Below are positions 16,206 to 24,140 of a stretch of DNA of 64,000 nucleotides, piece after piece. The notes under the pieces were generated by a model that was not told the DNA's origin, searched no databases, and was given only the letters and a program-made list of their open reading frames with translations. Made by a program: the position numbers and the translations under genes. Source of the stretch: DATHTS01 sp041940425 (lineage in GTDB: Bacteria; Acidobacteriota; Blastocatellia; Pyrinomonadales; Pyrinomonadaceae); contig JBGTSF010000008.1 in NCBI GenBank assembly GCA_041940425.1, positions 32,925 to 96,924 of the forward strand, given 5' to 3'. Within the stretch, counting starts at the first letter, position 1. Each line of letters starts with the position of its first letter.

Positions 16206-16867
16206 TGGAAAAATGGCACATTCAAAATCCAGAATTGCTAGAAGAAATGAATATGTCTTTACAAGAACATTTTCCAGCTTTAAATGTTTCTATCGAAAAT
16301 GATGTTGTATTCGTGCGTGGAAATCTTTCATTGCCGGAAAATGTTGATGAATTTTCTATTGAAATAGAACTAAAGGATGATTACCCAAACTCCGTTCCAA
16401 TAGTTAGAGAAATTGGTGGACGCATACCTCATGGAAAAAGACACACATTCACGAATGGAAATTGTTGTTTGTTTGTTAGAGAAGAAAAGTGGAAGCATTA
16501 TCCGAAAGGCACAAAATTAATTGATTTTATTGAAAATGTGGTAGTGCCATATTTTCTAGCACAGAGCTATTTTGAAATTACAAATAAATGGTTGTGGGGA
16601 GAAAGAAGTCACGGGATTTATGGCATTATTGAGTTTTATAAAGAAGAATTGAAGACTGACGACCTGAATTTAATTGTTAAATTCATAGAATATCTAGCGA
16701 AACCTACTCTTAAAAAATATAGAATTTGTTATTGTGGAAGCGGTAAAAAACTTCAAAAGTGTCATTACAATGTTTTAAAAAATTATAGAATTAAAATTAG
16801 TCAAGATGTTGCAAATGATTCATTAAAGTTATTGGATTTAGAGATCAGAAGATTGAATAATAATTGA
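16205..16867 (+). CDS. CBASS-associated E2-like protein with C-terminal SEC-C zinc motif
   Basis: 220 residues from the ATG at 16205 (TGATG overlap with the CD-NTase gene). The first ~130 residues look like a prokaryotic ubiquitin-conjugating (E2) fold: VRGNLSL, IEIELKDDYPNSVPIV, then TFTNGNCCLF with candidate catalytic Cys87 or Cys88. The C-terminal part carries CYCGSGKKLQKCH (about 175-187), a SEC-C zinc-binding motif. No E1 or JAB protease gene follows, which fits the short type II CBASS class in which E2 alone acts on the CD-NTase. E2 assignment is by position and fold-like motifs, not by a strong signature. Confidence 0.8.
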   Translation: MEKWHIQNPELLEEMNMSLQEHFPALNVSIENDVVFVRGNLSLPENVDEFSIEIELKDDYPNSVPIVREIGGRIPHGKRHTFTNGNCCLFVREEKWKHYPKGTKLIDFIENVVVPYFLAQSYFEITNKWLWGERSHGIYGIIEFYKEELKTDDLNLIVKFIEYLAKPTLKKYRICYCGSGKKLQKCHYNVLKNYRIKISQDVANDSLKLLDLEIRRLNNN

Positions 16868-16959
16868 AGAAAAATAAATCGTTACAAGCAAAACATAATA
16901 AATGCAAGAAAGAGTGATTTTATTGGACATTTTTAATATGATTGGTAAAAAATAAAAAT

Positions 16960-17301
16960 ATGACTCCGAACGCTGAACAGATTATCGAATCAATTCAGAA
17001 ACTTCCGGCGGTTGAGCAGGAGAAGGTTTTGCATTGGTTGGAAGAGAAAAGAAAGCCGCTGGTGAGCGATGAAAATTGGGATGAAAGGACGAAGAAATTT
17101 CGTCTGGCACAGCGTTGGGTCAGTGAGCATCGGCGGGAATTTCTCGGAAAATGGGTTTGTTTGGACGGTGATATTTTGATCAGTTCCGGCGATGATGCGA
17201 AAAAGGTTTATGCGGAAGCGAAAGCGAAAGGCATCGAGATTCCTTTTATCGAACAGGTGCGCGAAGAAGAAACCAAACCGTTTTGGGGAGGTTTTGATTG
17301 A
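16960..17301 (+). CDS. DUF5678-like small protein
   Basis: 113 residues. The N-terminus (EQIIESIQKLPAVEQEKVLHWL) resembles the amphipathic head of many small antitoxin-like proteins; the second part (LGKWVCLDGDILISSGDDAK, AEAKAKGIEIPFIEQV) matches the DUF5678 pattern. It overlaps the retropepsin-like gene by one base (TGATG). Returns to the GC-rich codon use typical of the genome, so the AT-rich island ends before it. Role unknown. Confidence 0.72.
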   Translation: MTPNAEQIIESIQKLPAVEQEKVLHWLEEKRKPLVSDENWDERTKKFRLAQRWVSEHRREFLGKWVCLDGDILISSGDDAKKVYAEAKAKGIEIPFIEQVREEETKPFWGGFD

Positions 17302-17714
17302 TGCCGGAAAATCTCACGTTTGATAAAACTTACAGTTACGACACGCTCAGGACGGGAATCAGTCTGCCCGTCATCTTAAAATCGGGAAAAAATTTTATCG
17401 AGATACACGCCAAACTCGACACGGGCGCGAGCCACTGTATTTTTGAGCGTCAGCACGCGGAACTTTTGGATTTGGACATTGAAAGCGGCGAGCCTTCAAC
17501 GGTCGGAACGGCAACAGGAAGTTTTCCCGTTTTCGAGCATCGCATAGAGATTTCGACTTTCGGTTTGATCTGGGAATCGAATGTCTATTTTATCGCCGAA
17601 GACGAAATTAAAAGAAATATTTTAGGCAGAACGGGCTGGCTCGACCGTGTGATGCTCGGTTTGATTGATTATGAAGGAAAACTGCTTTTAAGTTCGTATG
17701 TTGACAATCATTAA
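17301..17714 (+). CDS. small retropepsin-like aspartic protease
   Basis: 137 residues from the ATG at 17301. Contains the single-domain aspartic protease motif LDTGAS (D40) and a second hydrophobic-hydrophobic-G motif (NILGRTGWL) near residue 112, so it would act as a dimer like retroviral proteases. Coupled to the DUF5678-like gene upstream; the two recur together in other bacteria to my knowledge, but no substrate is known. Confidence 0.78.
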   Translation: MPENLTFDKTYSYDTLRTGISLPVILKSGKNFIEIHAKLDTGASHCIFERQHAELLDLDIESGEPSTVGTATGSFPVFEHRIEISTFGLIWESNVYFIAEDEIKRNILGRTGWLDRVMLGLIDYEGKLLLSSYVDNH

Positions 17715-17776
17715 AGTTTTTCCGCGCCCGTTTATAATGAAACCTCAATAAATTGCTTTCATAAAACTCTCGAAAA

Positions 17777-18604
17777 TTATTTTTGAATTAGATCTTTTAA
17801 CTGCCATTTGATGCGCGTATAGGCGATGCGGAAACTGTTTGTTTCGGCGTTGCGTTGGGATTGACTGCCGGGTGATGCGCCCATCATGGCGAGGTCGCAT
17901 CCGCGCATCTTGGCGAAGCGGAGACGCGCGTTTAATAGGGCGGTTTGCGCTCCGTTGCGGCGGGCTGGCGGAATGGTCGAAGCACCGGCGAGGATGGCGA
18001 TTTGGTCGTAGATGTAAAGCATTCCGGTCGCGGCGGGTGCGCCGTCGAGTTCGGCGAGAAAGGGAAACGCGCCCGCGCCCGACGCGCTGATCTCGCCGAA
18101 GTTGAGCATAAATTCGCCGAGTTCCGGCATCTCGTTTCCCCAAGCGTCGGCGGACGTTTGCGCCCAGATTTTTTCTTCGCCTTTTTCGATTATCCGCACG
18201 TTTATCCGCTCGTTTTCGTTGGCGGCGGAAAAGTTTTTTTCTTCGAGCGGAAGATACATCACGCTCGTCAATTCGACGGGCTGGTAGCCGCGTTTATTTA
18301 ACAATTCCAAAAGCGAAGCGTCCGCCATCGGGCTGACTTCGTGAAAAACGGGCGCGTTGCGGCTATTGAAAAAATCTTCGAGCCGATGCATTTCCGCGTC
18401 CGTTATTTCGTCAAAAAGTCCGAGTCCGAAGCTTTGCGTCAAAGGCGATTCCGTGCCGTCGAACATCGCAAAGGCTCCGCCGATCTCGATCCATTCGGCG
18501 TTCGATTCGGGAAACATCCGGGCGCGGGTTTCGACAAAATCGGCATTGGAGCGGGCTTCCGTGCGTTCGAGTTTTTGCGATAAATCTTTGTTAGAATAAA
18601 TCAT
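17777..18604 (-). CDS. GNAT-family N-acetyltransferase
   Basis: 275 residues. The C-terminal half carries a GNAT core: PFLAELDGAPAATGMLYIYD, then AGASTIPPARRNGAQTALL as the acetyl-CoA pyrophosphate loop, and MMGASPGSQSQRN near the end. The N-terminal half (about 1-120) is a degenerate second GNAT-like domain. Substrate unknown. Single gene, convergent with the retropepsin gene before it. Confidence 0.8.
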   Translation of the reverse strand: MIYSNKDLSQKLERTEARSNADFVETRARMFPESNAEWIEIGGAFAMFDGTESPLTQSFGLGLFDEITDAEMHRLEDFFNSRNAPVFHEVSPMADASLLELLNKRGYQPVELTSVMYLPLEEKNFSAANENERINVRIIEKGEEKIWAQTSADAWGNEMPELGEFMLNFGEISASGAGAFPFLAELDGAPAATGMLYIYDQIAILAGASTIPPARRNGAQTALLNARLRFAKMRGCDLAMMGASPGSQSQRNAETNSFRIAYTRIKWQLKDLIQK

Positions 18605-18736
18605 CGTTTTGAAATTTTAAGTTTAGCGAAAGAAAAAGATTAAAGCCGTTTTTGATTGAATGCAATTCTTAATATACTGAAACCGTAATTTTTATTTTGC
18701 GTAAAATTGCTCGAAAATCTTTCCCGAATTTAATTT

Positions 18737-19276
18737 ATGAAAATTTTTATTTCTTTTTTTCTGGGCGCGTTTTTGTTTTCGTCCGGCGCGGCTGAGGCGT
18801 TCGGGCAATACAAGTATAAAGACCTGACGATCATTTTACTGCGGCACGCGGAAAAAGATAAGCAGGACGAAGAGTTCGGCAATTCGGTTGATCCGCGTCT
18901 GTCGGATGCGGGAAAGCAACGCGCCGAACGGCTTGCCGATGTTTTGGAAAAATACAAACCGGACGCGGTTTTTTCGTCGCAGTTTAACCGCACGCTTTCG
19001 ACCGCCGCGCCGTTTGCGCGACGCAAGAGAATGCAGGTGCAGTTTTATAATCACCGAAAACTCGACGAGATCGCGCAGATCGCTTCGGCGGGAAATTTTA
19101 AAACCGTCGTCATCGTCGGGCATAATTCGACCACGCCCGCGCTGACGAATCTTTTGATCGGTCAGGAAAAATACAAACCGCTCGGCGAAAACGAATACGA
19201 CAAGATTTTTATCGTCAAGATCAGGAAAAATAAAAACAAGCCGAATGAGACCGAAGAAACCGTGATCACTTATTAA
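18737..19276 (+). CDS. secreted histidine phosphatase (SixA/phosphoglycerate mutase-like)
   Basis: 179 residues with a signal peptide (about 1-23). The catalytic motif LLRHAEKD has R36 and H37; further branch-2 markers are PDAVFSSQFNRT and VIVGHNSTTP with the second catalytic His. The protein is short, as in the SixA branch, and probably periplasmic. Substrate not known. Confidence 0.87.
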   Translation: MKIFISFFLGAFLFSSGAAEAFGQYKYKDLTIILLRHAEKDKQDEEFGNSVDPRLSDAGKQRAERLADVLEKYKPDAVFSSQFNRTLSTAAPFARRKRMQVQFYNHRKLDEIAQIASAGNFKTVVIVGHNSTTPALTNLLIGQEKYKPLGENEYDKIFIVKIRKNKNKPNETEETVITY

Positions 19277-19314
19277 AAATTCGGGTGGTGTTGAAAAAAT
19301 AATACTGAAATTGT

Positions 19315-19587
19315 TTTTCTCAATTGCCGCTGGCTGATGGTTTTTGAAAAATTAAAGCTGTAATAAGAAAAAAGATGTTTTTTGCCGGGAGCGCACGCAT
19401 CCCTGCGTGCATGAGCGCACAGCGCGAAAAAAGCATTATTAAAAATCAACTTGAATTTTATTAAACTTATTTACGACGCTTCGCGCCGTTCCACGCAGAG
19501 ATGCGTGCGCTCCCGGCGAAAACGACTTTCTTTCTTTATTGCGGTATTTAGTTTTCAAAAACCATCAGCCAGCGGCAATTGAGAAAA
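19315..19587. mobile_element. 273-bp MITE/REP-like element with perfect 36-bp terminal inverted repeats
   Basis: Bases 19315-19350 and 19552-19587 are perfect inverted copies (each includes GCCGCTGGCTGATGG). Inside lies a second imperfect inverted repeat, GCCGGGAGCGCACGCAT ... ATGCGTGCGCTCCCGGC (from 19384 and up to about 19517). No gene fits between the ends, and no target-site duplication is obvious. The inner part is related to the element at 23983-24120, sharing GGGAGCGCACGCATCCCTGC and the middle stretch around ACTTGA. It fills nearly all of the 372-bp space between two genes. Confidence 0.85.
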
Positions 19588-19648
19588 CTTTTCTGTTAAT
19601 TAACTGCTAAAAATTTCGGATTTCGATTATAATCTGAGACGAAAAATT

Positions 19649-20239
19649 ATGATTTCAAAATTTCTAGTGCTGGCTTTGTTTGGTTTGTTCGGTTTTGTTC
19701 AAATCGGTTCGGCGCAAACCGAAGTGAAAAACGGGAACGATGTTTTTTGGACGGAACTCAAAAAATTGTGCGGCAAGGCTTTTGCCGGGACGGTTGCCGC
19801 CGCGCCTTCGGACGACACGACTTTTAAAGACAAAGAACTCGTGATGCACGTCCGCGCTTGCGAGACGAACCGTATCCGCATTCCGTTTTTTGTCGGCGCG
19901 GACAGGTCGAGAACCTGGGTTTTGACCAGACAAAGTAACGGCAGAATTCTGCTCAAACACGATCACCGGCACGAGGACGGCAAACCGGATAAAGTAACGA
20001 TGTATGGCGGTTTGACGACGAATCCGGGACTTTCAACGAGACAGGTTTTTCCAGCCGATCAGGAAACGGCTGACATTCTGCCGGCTGCCGCGCCGAATGT
20101 CTGGTGGATCGAACTCGTGCCGGGCGAACATTTTTCTTACAACCTGCGGCGGATGGGTTCGGAGAGATTTTTCAGCATTAAATTCGATCTGAAAAAGGAA
20201 ATTGCCGCGCCGCCCGCGCCCTGGGGCTGGAAAGATTAA
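19649..20239 (+). CDS. hypothetical secreted protein
   Basis: 196 residues with a clear signal peptide (about 1-22, ending GSAQ). Visible features are a Cys pair region (KKLCGKAFAG, VRACETN), HDHRHEDGKPD and a C-terminal PPAPWGW. No family is recognised, though the sequence has the look of a conserved periplasmic domain. It lies 10 bases upstream of the LigD-type phosphoesterase gene. Confidence 0.7.
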   Translation: MISKFLVLALFGLFGFVQIGSAQTEVKNGNDVFWTELKKLCGKAFAGTVAAAPSDDTTFKDKELVMHVRACETNRIRIPFFVGADRSRTWVLTRQSNGRILLKHDHRHEDGKPDKVTMYGGLTTNPGLSTRQVFPADQETADILPAAAPNVWWIELVPGEHFSYNLRRMGSERFFSIKFDLKKEIAAPPAPWGWKD

Positions 20240-20249
20240 TTCGAGATAA

Positions 20250-20690
20250 ATGCGAAAACGCTTTGTCATACACGAACATCACGCCTCGCGCCTGCATTTC
20301 GATCTGAGATTGGAAATCGGCGGAGTTTTGAAATCGTGGGCGGTGCCGAAAGGCGTTTCGATGAATCCGGCGGAGAAACGTTTAGCCGTCGCCGTGCCGG
20401 ATCACGCGCTTTCCTACATTGATTTTGAAGGAAGAATTTCAGAAGGCAGTTACGGCGCGGGGCGCGTTGCGATTTGGGACAAAGGCGAATTCGAATTTTC
20501 GGGCGATGCGGAAAAGCATCTGGAAAAAGGAAAATTCGTGTTCGCTTTTTTCGGCGAAAAATTAAAAGGCGAATTTACGCTCGTTAAATTTTCCGGTCAT
20601 GAAAAAAATTGGCTGATCATCAAATCAAAAGACGAATACGCCGACGAAGATTTTGAACTCGTTTTAGTAGGGACGAGGGACGAGGGATGA
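20250..20690 (+). CDS. stand-alone LigD 3'-phosphoesterase (PE) domain protein
   Basis: 146 residues. Matches the PE domain of the bacterial non-homologous end-joining ligase LigD, which trims 3' ends: FVIHEHHASRLHFDLRLE with the catalytic histidines and Asp, PKGVSMNP, DFEGRISEGSYGAG and IWDKGEF. No ligase or polymerase domain is attached and no Ku gene is near, so it acts alone or with partners elsewhere. The last residues (GTRDEG) are encoded by the GGACGAG repeat at 20669, which seems to have rewritten the original C-terminus. Confidence 0.9.
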   Translation: MRKRFVIHEHHASRLHFDLRLEIGGVLKSWAVPKGVSMNPAEKRLAVAVPDHALSYIDFEGRISEGSYGAGRVAIWDKGEFEFSGDAEKHLEKGKFVFAFFGEKLKGEFTLVKFSGHEKNWLIIKSKDEYADEDFELVLVGTRDEG

Positions 20691-20750
20691 GGGACGAGGG
20701 AAAAAAGAAAAATTTCTTCTCTCGTCCCTCATCCCTCGTCCCTCGTCCCT
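20669..20750. repeat. GGACGAG-type inverted repeat (hairpin)
   Basis: Left arm (20669-20701) is AGGGACGAGGGACGAGGG and further units; right arm (20721-20750) is the inverse, around an A-rich loop. It provides the C-terminus of the PE-domain gene and the stop codon of the convergent transporter gene (20749-20751), and may act as a shared terminator. Confidence 0.9.
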
Positions 20751-22014
20751 AAATCCCAACCACTTTCTTCCGATTAATTTTTGCAAAATAAATTGTCAAT
20801 AGAACGGTAACGATCATAATCGCCGAAGCCGTCCAGAAAGTTCGCTGGACGGTGAAGTCGTCCACTTTGTCAAAAGCGTTATTGAGCAGAACGCCGCCGA
20901 CCGCCGGACCGATGGCGCGGGCTAAACTGGCGAAAGATTGCAGAACGCCGAGCGATTTGCCCTGCGTTTTTTCGTCGGAAATTTTCGATGCGAGGCTCGT
21001 GATCGCGGGCGAAGCCATCGAATTTCCGATCGCCAAAAATGCGACCGTAAACAGAACTCCGGCGAGTCCGCCGGAATCGGGACCGATAAACGGAATCGCA
21101 AACAGACTGACCGCCATCATCGCGCAGCCGGCGATCATCAAAGGATTTTCGCCGAATTTTTTGACGAGCTTATTGAATAATCCGCCTTGAAAAATTACCG
21201 CCAAAATGCCGATAAATGCGAAGATATAGCCGTTTTCTTTCGCCGTGTAGCCGAAGCGTTCGATGGTGTAAAGAACGAAGGCGTAGGTCATGATCGAAAA
21301 CGCCGTGACGAGAAAAAAATAGACGGCGTTGAGCGTTTTAAAACGCTTTGTGCCGAGCGATTCGATGATCTCGACAAATCGGTTTTTGCGTTTTTCGTCC
21401 GGTTTATAATTTTTTGTGTCAACCGTTTCCGGCAAAATAAAATAAAGCAGAACCGCATTGACGAGCGACAAAACGGCGGCGAAGAGAAACGGAACGTGAA
21501 TCCCGTATTCGCTCAAGATACCGCCGATCGCCGGACCGAATACGAAACCCAGACCGAACATCGCGCCGAACAGTCCCATTCCTTTGGCGCGGTTTTCGAT
21601 CGTCGTCACGTCGGCGATGTAGGCTTGCGCGGTCGAGATATTTCCGCCAGTTATTCCGGCAATTATTCTGCCCAGAAAAACCATCCAGAGCGCGAACGCG
21701 AAACCGATAAAAAGATAGCCGACCGCCGAACCCAAAATCGAAAAAAACAAAACCGGGCGGCGACCGTAGCGGTCGGAAAGCGAGCCGAGAACGGGCGAGA
21801 AAAAAAACTGCATCAGGCTGTAAGAGGCAAATAAAAGCCCGATTTCAAAAGGCGTGGCGTTGAACAGGTCGCTTTCCACATAAAAGGGAAGAGCCGGAAT
21901 GACGATGCCGAAACCGACCAGATCAATAAAAACCGTGATAAAAATGATGATCAGAGGCTTGGTCAAAAAACTTTCGTTTTCGTCCCGCTTTTCCGTTAAT
22001 AATTCCCGATTCAT
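20749..22014 (-). CDS. MFS transporter, TetA/multidrug-efflux type
   Basis: 421 residues with about 12 transmembrane helices. The TetA-like signature is clear: FIDLVGFGIVIPALPFYV in helix 1, the loop 2-3 motif GSLSDRYGRRPVL (about 78-90), and GPAIGGILSEYG in helix 5. Efflux of a drug or metabolite in exchange for protons is expected, substrate unknown. Its stop codon lies in the GGACGAG hairpin. Confidence 0.9.
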   Translation of the reverse strand: MNRELLTEKRDENESFLTKPLIIIFITVFIDLVGFGIVIPALPFYVESDLFNATPFEIGLLFASYSLMQFFFSPVLGSLSDRYGRRPVLFFSILGSAVGYLFIGFAFALWMVFLGRIIAGITGGNISTAQAYIADVTTIENRAKGMGLFGAMFGLGFVFGPAIGGILSEYGIHVPFLFAAVLSLVNAVLLYFILPETVDTKNYKPDEKRKNRFVEIIESLGTKRFKTLNAVYFFLVTAFSIMTYAFVLYTIERFGYTAKENGYIFAFIGILAVIFQGGLFNKLVKKFGENPLMIAGCAMMAVSLFAIPFIGPDSGGLAGVLFTVAFLAIGNSMASPAITSLASKISDEKTQGKSLGVLQSFASLARAIGPAVGGVLLNNAFDKVDDFTVQRTFWTASAIMIVTVLLTIYFAKINRKKVVGI

Positions 22015-22110
22015 TTCGCTATGCGATTTTGCGCTTACTGCTCAAATTTTTATTTTGTAGTAAGATAGCAAAGAAAAACGATAACAAATCAAAGGGGGAT
22101 TGCAAAAGCA

Positions 22111-23973
22111 ATGCAAAAAATATTAAAACAAAATTTTTGGGTGATTTTAGCCTTTGCAGTAATTTTTTCTATGTATCAAGAATCCGAAGCGCAGCGGACG
22201 AGGACGCGTCCGGCACCGACACCGGCGGCGGCGAAAACCGCGCCTTCCGATATAGATTTTACGGTTTCGATGCCGCGACCGTGGACGCATCTTTTGCAGG
22301 TCGAGATGCGCGTCCGCAATCCGAGACTTCCCGACAAAACCGAACTCAAGATGGCGGTCTGGACACCGGGCAGTTATCTCATTCGGGAATACGCGCGGCA
22401 CGTGCAGGATTTTGAAGTAACGAACGCGAGTGGAAAGCCGCTCGAATGGCGCAAGATAAATAAAAATACATGGCAGATTGATACGAACGGCATCAATCAG
22501 ATCAACGTGAAATACAACGTCTATTCCAACGAATTGACCGTCCGCACGAATGAGTTAAACGACGAACACGCATTTATCACGCCCGCCGCTTTGCTGATGT
22601 TTCCAAAGGGCGAGATTTCCACGCCTTCGACCATTAAAGTTGACCCGTATGGAAATTGGAAAGTGGCGACCGGACTGCCGCCCGTTCCCGGACAGCCGAA
22701 CACTTTCCGCGCCGCGAATTACGACATTCTGTTCGATTCGCCGATCGAGGTCAGCAATTTTAAGGAAATAAATTTTATTGCGCAGGGCAAGCCGCACCGA
22801 TACGTTTTTACGGGCGAAGGCAACTACGATATGCAGAAGATCGTTGACGATACGAAAAAGATCATTGACGAATCGTATAAAATTTTCGGCGAACTGCCTT
22901 ATGACAATTATCTGTTTATCGTCAACTTACGCGGCGGCGGCGGTCTCGAACATTTGAATTCGACGGCTCTGCAGTGGAACAAATTCGGCTTTAAGCCGGA
23001 AGCGCGCTACAACGCTTTTCTCGCTTTGGTCGCGCACGAATTTTTCCATCTCTGGAACGTCAAACGCATCCGTCCCGACGCGCTCGGACCGTTCGATTAT
23101 GAAAACGAAAATTACACTAAACTGCTCTGGGTTGCCGAAGGCACGACTTCCTATTATGAAGGAATCCTGATGCGCCGCGCCGGGATCATCAGCGACGAAT
23201 TTCTGCTTGATGCCAAAGCGTCGGCGATTCAGGCTTTGCAGATGCGTCCCGGAAGATTTGAAACAAGCCTGGAAGACGCGAGTTTTGACGCGTGGATCAA
23301 GTATTACCGGCAGGATGAAAACTCCATTAACAATCAAATCTCGTATTACGACAAAGGCGAGATCGTCAATATGATGCTCGACATACGCATCCGCACTTTG
23401 TCCGGCGGCGCGAAATCTCTGGACGACGTGATGCGCTATCTGAACGAGGAATTTGCCAAAAAGGGCAAAAACTTTACGCCCGAAGATTTTCAAAAAGCGG
23501 CGGAAATGGCGGCGGGCGCGAGCCTTGAAGATTTCTTCGACAAATACGTGCGCGGCACGGAAGAGATTGACTACGACGGGATTTTGAGCGGAGTCGGTTT
23601 GAAATTGAATGACGAAGAGATCGGTCCGAAACAAGCATATCTCGGCGCGAACTTATCGGAAAGCGACGGACGTTTGACGATCCGTTCGATCCCGTCGGAC
23701 ACTCCGGCGTATGAATACGGCTTGAATACGGGCGATCAGATCGTCGCCATTGACGGCAACCGCGCGAGTCAGAATTTTCTGAACAGTTATCTGGCAGAGA
23801 AAAAACCGGGCGACAAGGTGCGTTTTACGGTTTTCCGTTTTGACCAGATAAGAGATTTTCAGGTAACGCTCGGCGGTCGCGGTCGTTTGAATTATTCGAT
23901 CACGCCGGTCGAAAATCCGACGGAAGAACAAAGACGGCTGTATCGGGAGTATATGCTCGATGAGTTAAAATAA
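22111..23973 (+). CDS. M61-family metallopeptidase with PDZ domain
   Basis: 620 residues with a signal peptide (about 1-28, ending SEAQ). The zinc motif is VAHEFFHLWNVKRIRP (about residue 307-322) with the M61 Glu in LWVAEGTTSYYEG downstream. An N-terminal beta-rich domain (WTPGSYLIREYARHV) and a C-terminal PDZ domain (about 510-595, ending in YGLNTGDQIVAIDG) complete the glycyl-aminopeptidase-like layout. It should act in the periplasm on peptides. Confidence 0.92.
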   Translation: MQKILKQNFWVILAFAVIFSMYQESEAQRTRTRPAPTPAAAKTAPSDIDFTVSMPRPWTHLLQVEMRVRNPRLPDKTELKMAVWTPGSYLIREYARHVQDFEVTNASGKPLEWRKINKNTWQIDTNGINQINVKYNVYSNELTVRTNELNDEHAFITPAALLMFPKGEISTPSTIKVDPYGNWKVATGLPPVPGQPNTFRAANYDILFDSPIEVSNFKEINFIAQGKPHRYVFTGEGNYDMQKIVDDTKKIIDESYKIFGELPYDNYLFIVNLRGGGGLEHLNSTALQWNKFGFKPEARYNAFLALVAHEFFHLWNVKRIRPDALGPFDYENENYTKLLWVAEGTTSYYEGILMRRAGIISDEFLLDAKASAIQALQMRPGRFETSLEDASFDAWIKYYRQDENSINNQISYYDKGEIVNMMLDIRIRTLSGGAKSLDDVMRYLNEEFAKKGKNFTPEDFQKAAEMAAGASLEDFFDKYVRGTEEIDYDGILSGVGLKLNDEEIGPKQAYLGANLSESDGRLTIRSIPSDTPAYEYGLNTGDQIVAIDGNRASQNFLNSYLAEKKPGDKVRFTVFRFDQIRDFQVTLGGRGRLNYSITPVENPTEEQRRLYREYMLDELK

Positions 23974-23982
23974 TTGATTGAT

Positions 23983-24120
23983 CGCTGGGAGCGCACGCAT
24001 CCCTGCGTGCATGAACGCGATAGCGTTCGAAAGCGTTTTTGAAGATTCAAGTTGATTTTTATTGAACTTGATTACGCCGCTCGCGCGCCGTTGCAGGCAA
24101 GGATGCCTGCGCTCCCAGCG
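23983..24120. repeat. GGGAGCG-type REP-like hairpin
   Basis: Ends CGCTGGGAGCGCA and TGCGCTCCCAGCG are inverted; further in, GCATCCCTGCGTGC pairs imperfectly with GCAGGCAAGGATGC. It fills most of the gap between the M61 peptidase gene and the lipoprotein gene and is related to the core of the element at 19315-19587. Confidence 0.85.
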
Positions 24121-24140
24121 AAAACAATTTTTGAAGTTTT

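Noticed and set aside
19315..19587. Insertion sequence with transposase
   Set aside because: The 201-base interior has no reading frame of useful length; only a MITE/REP-type label is justified.
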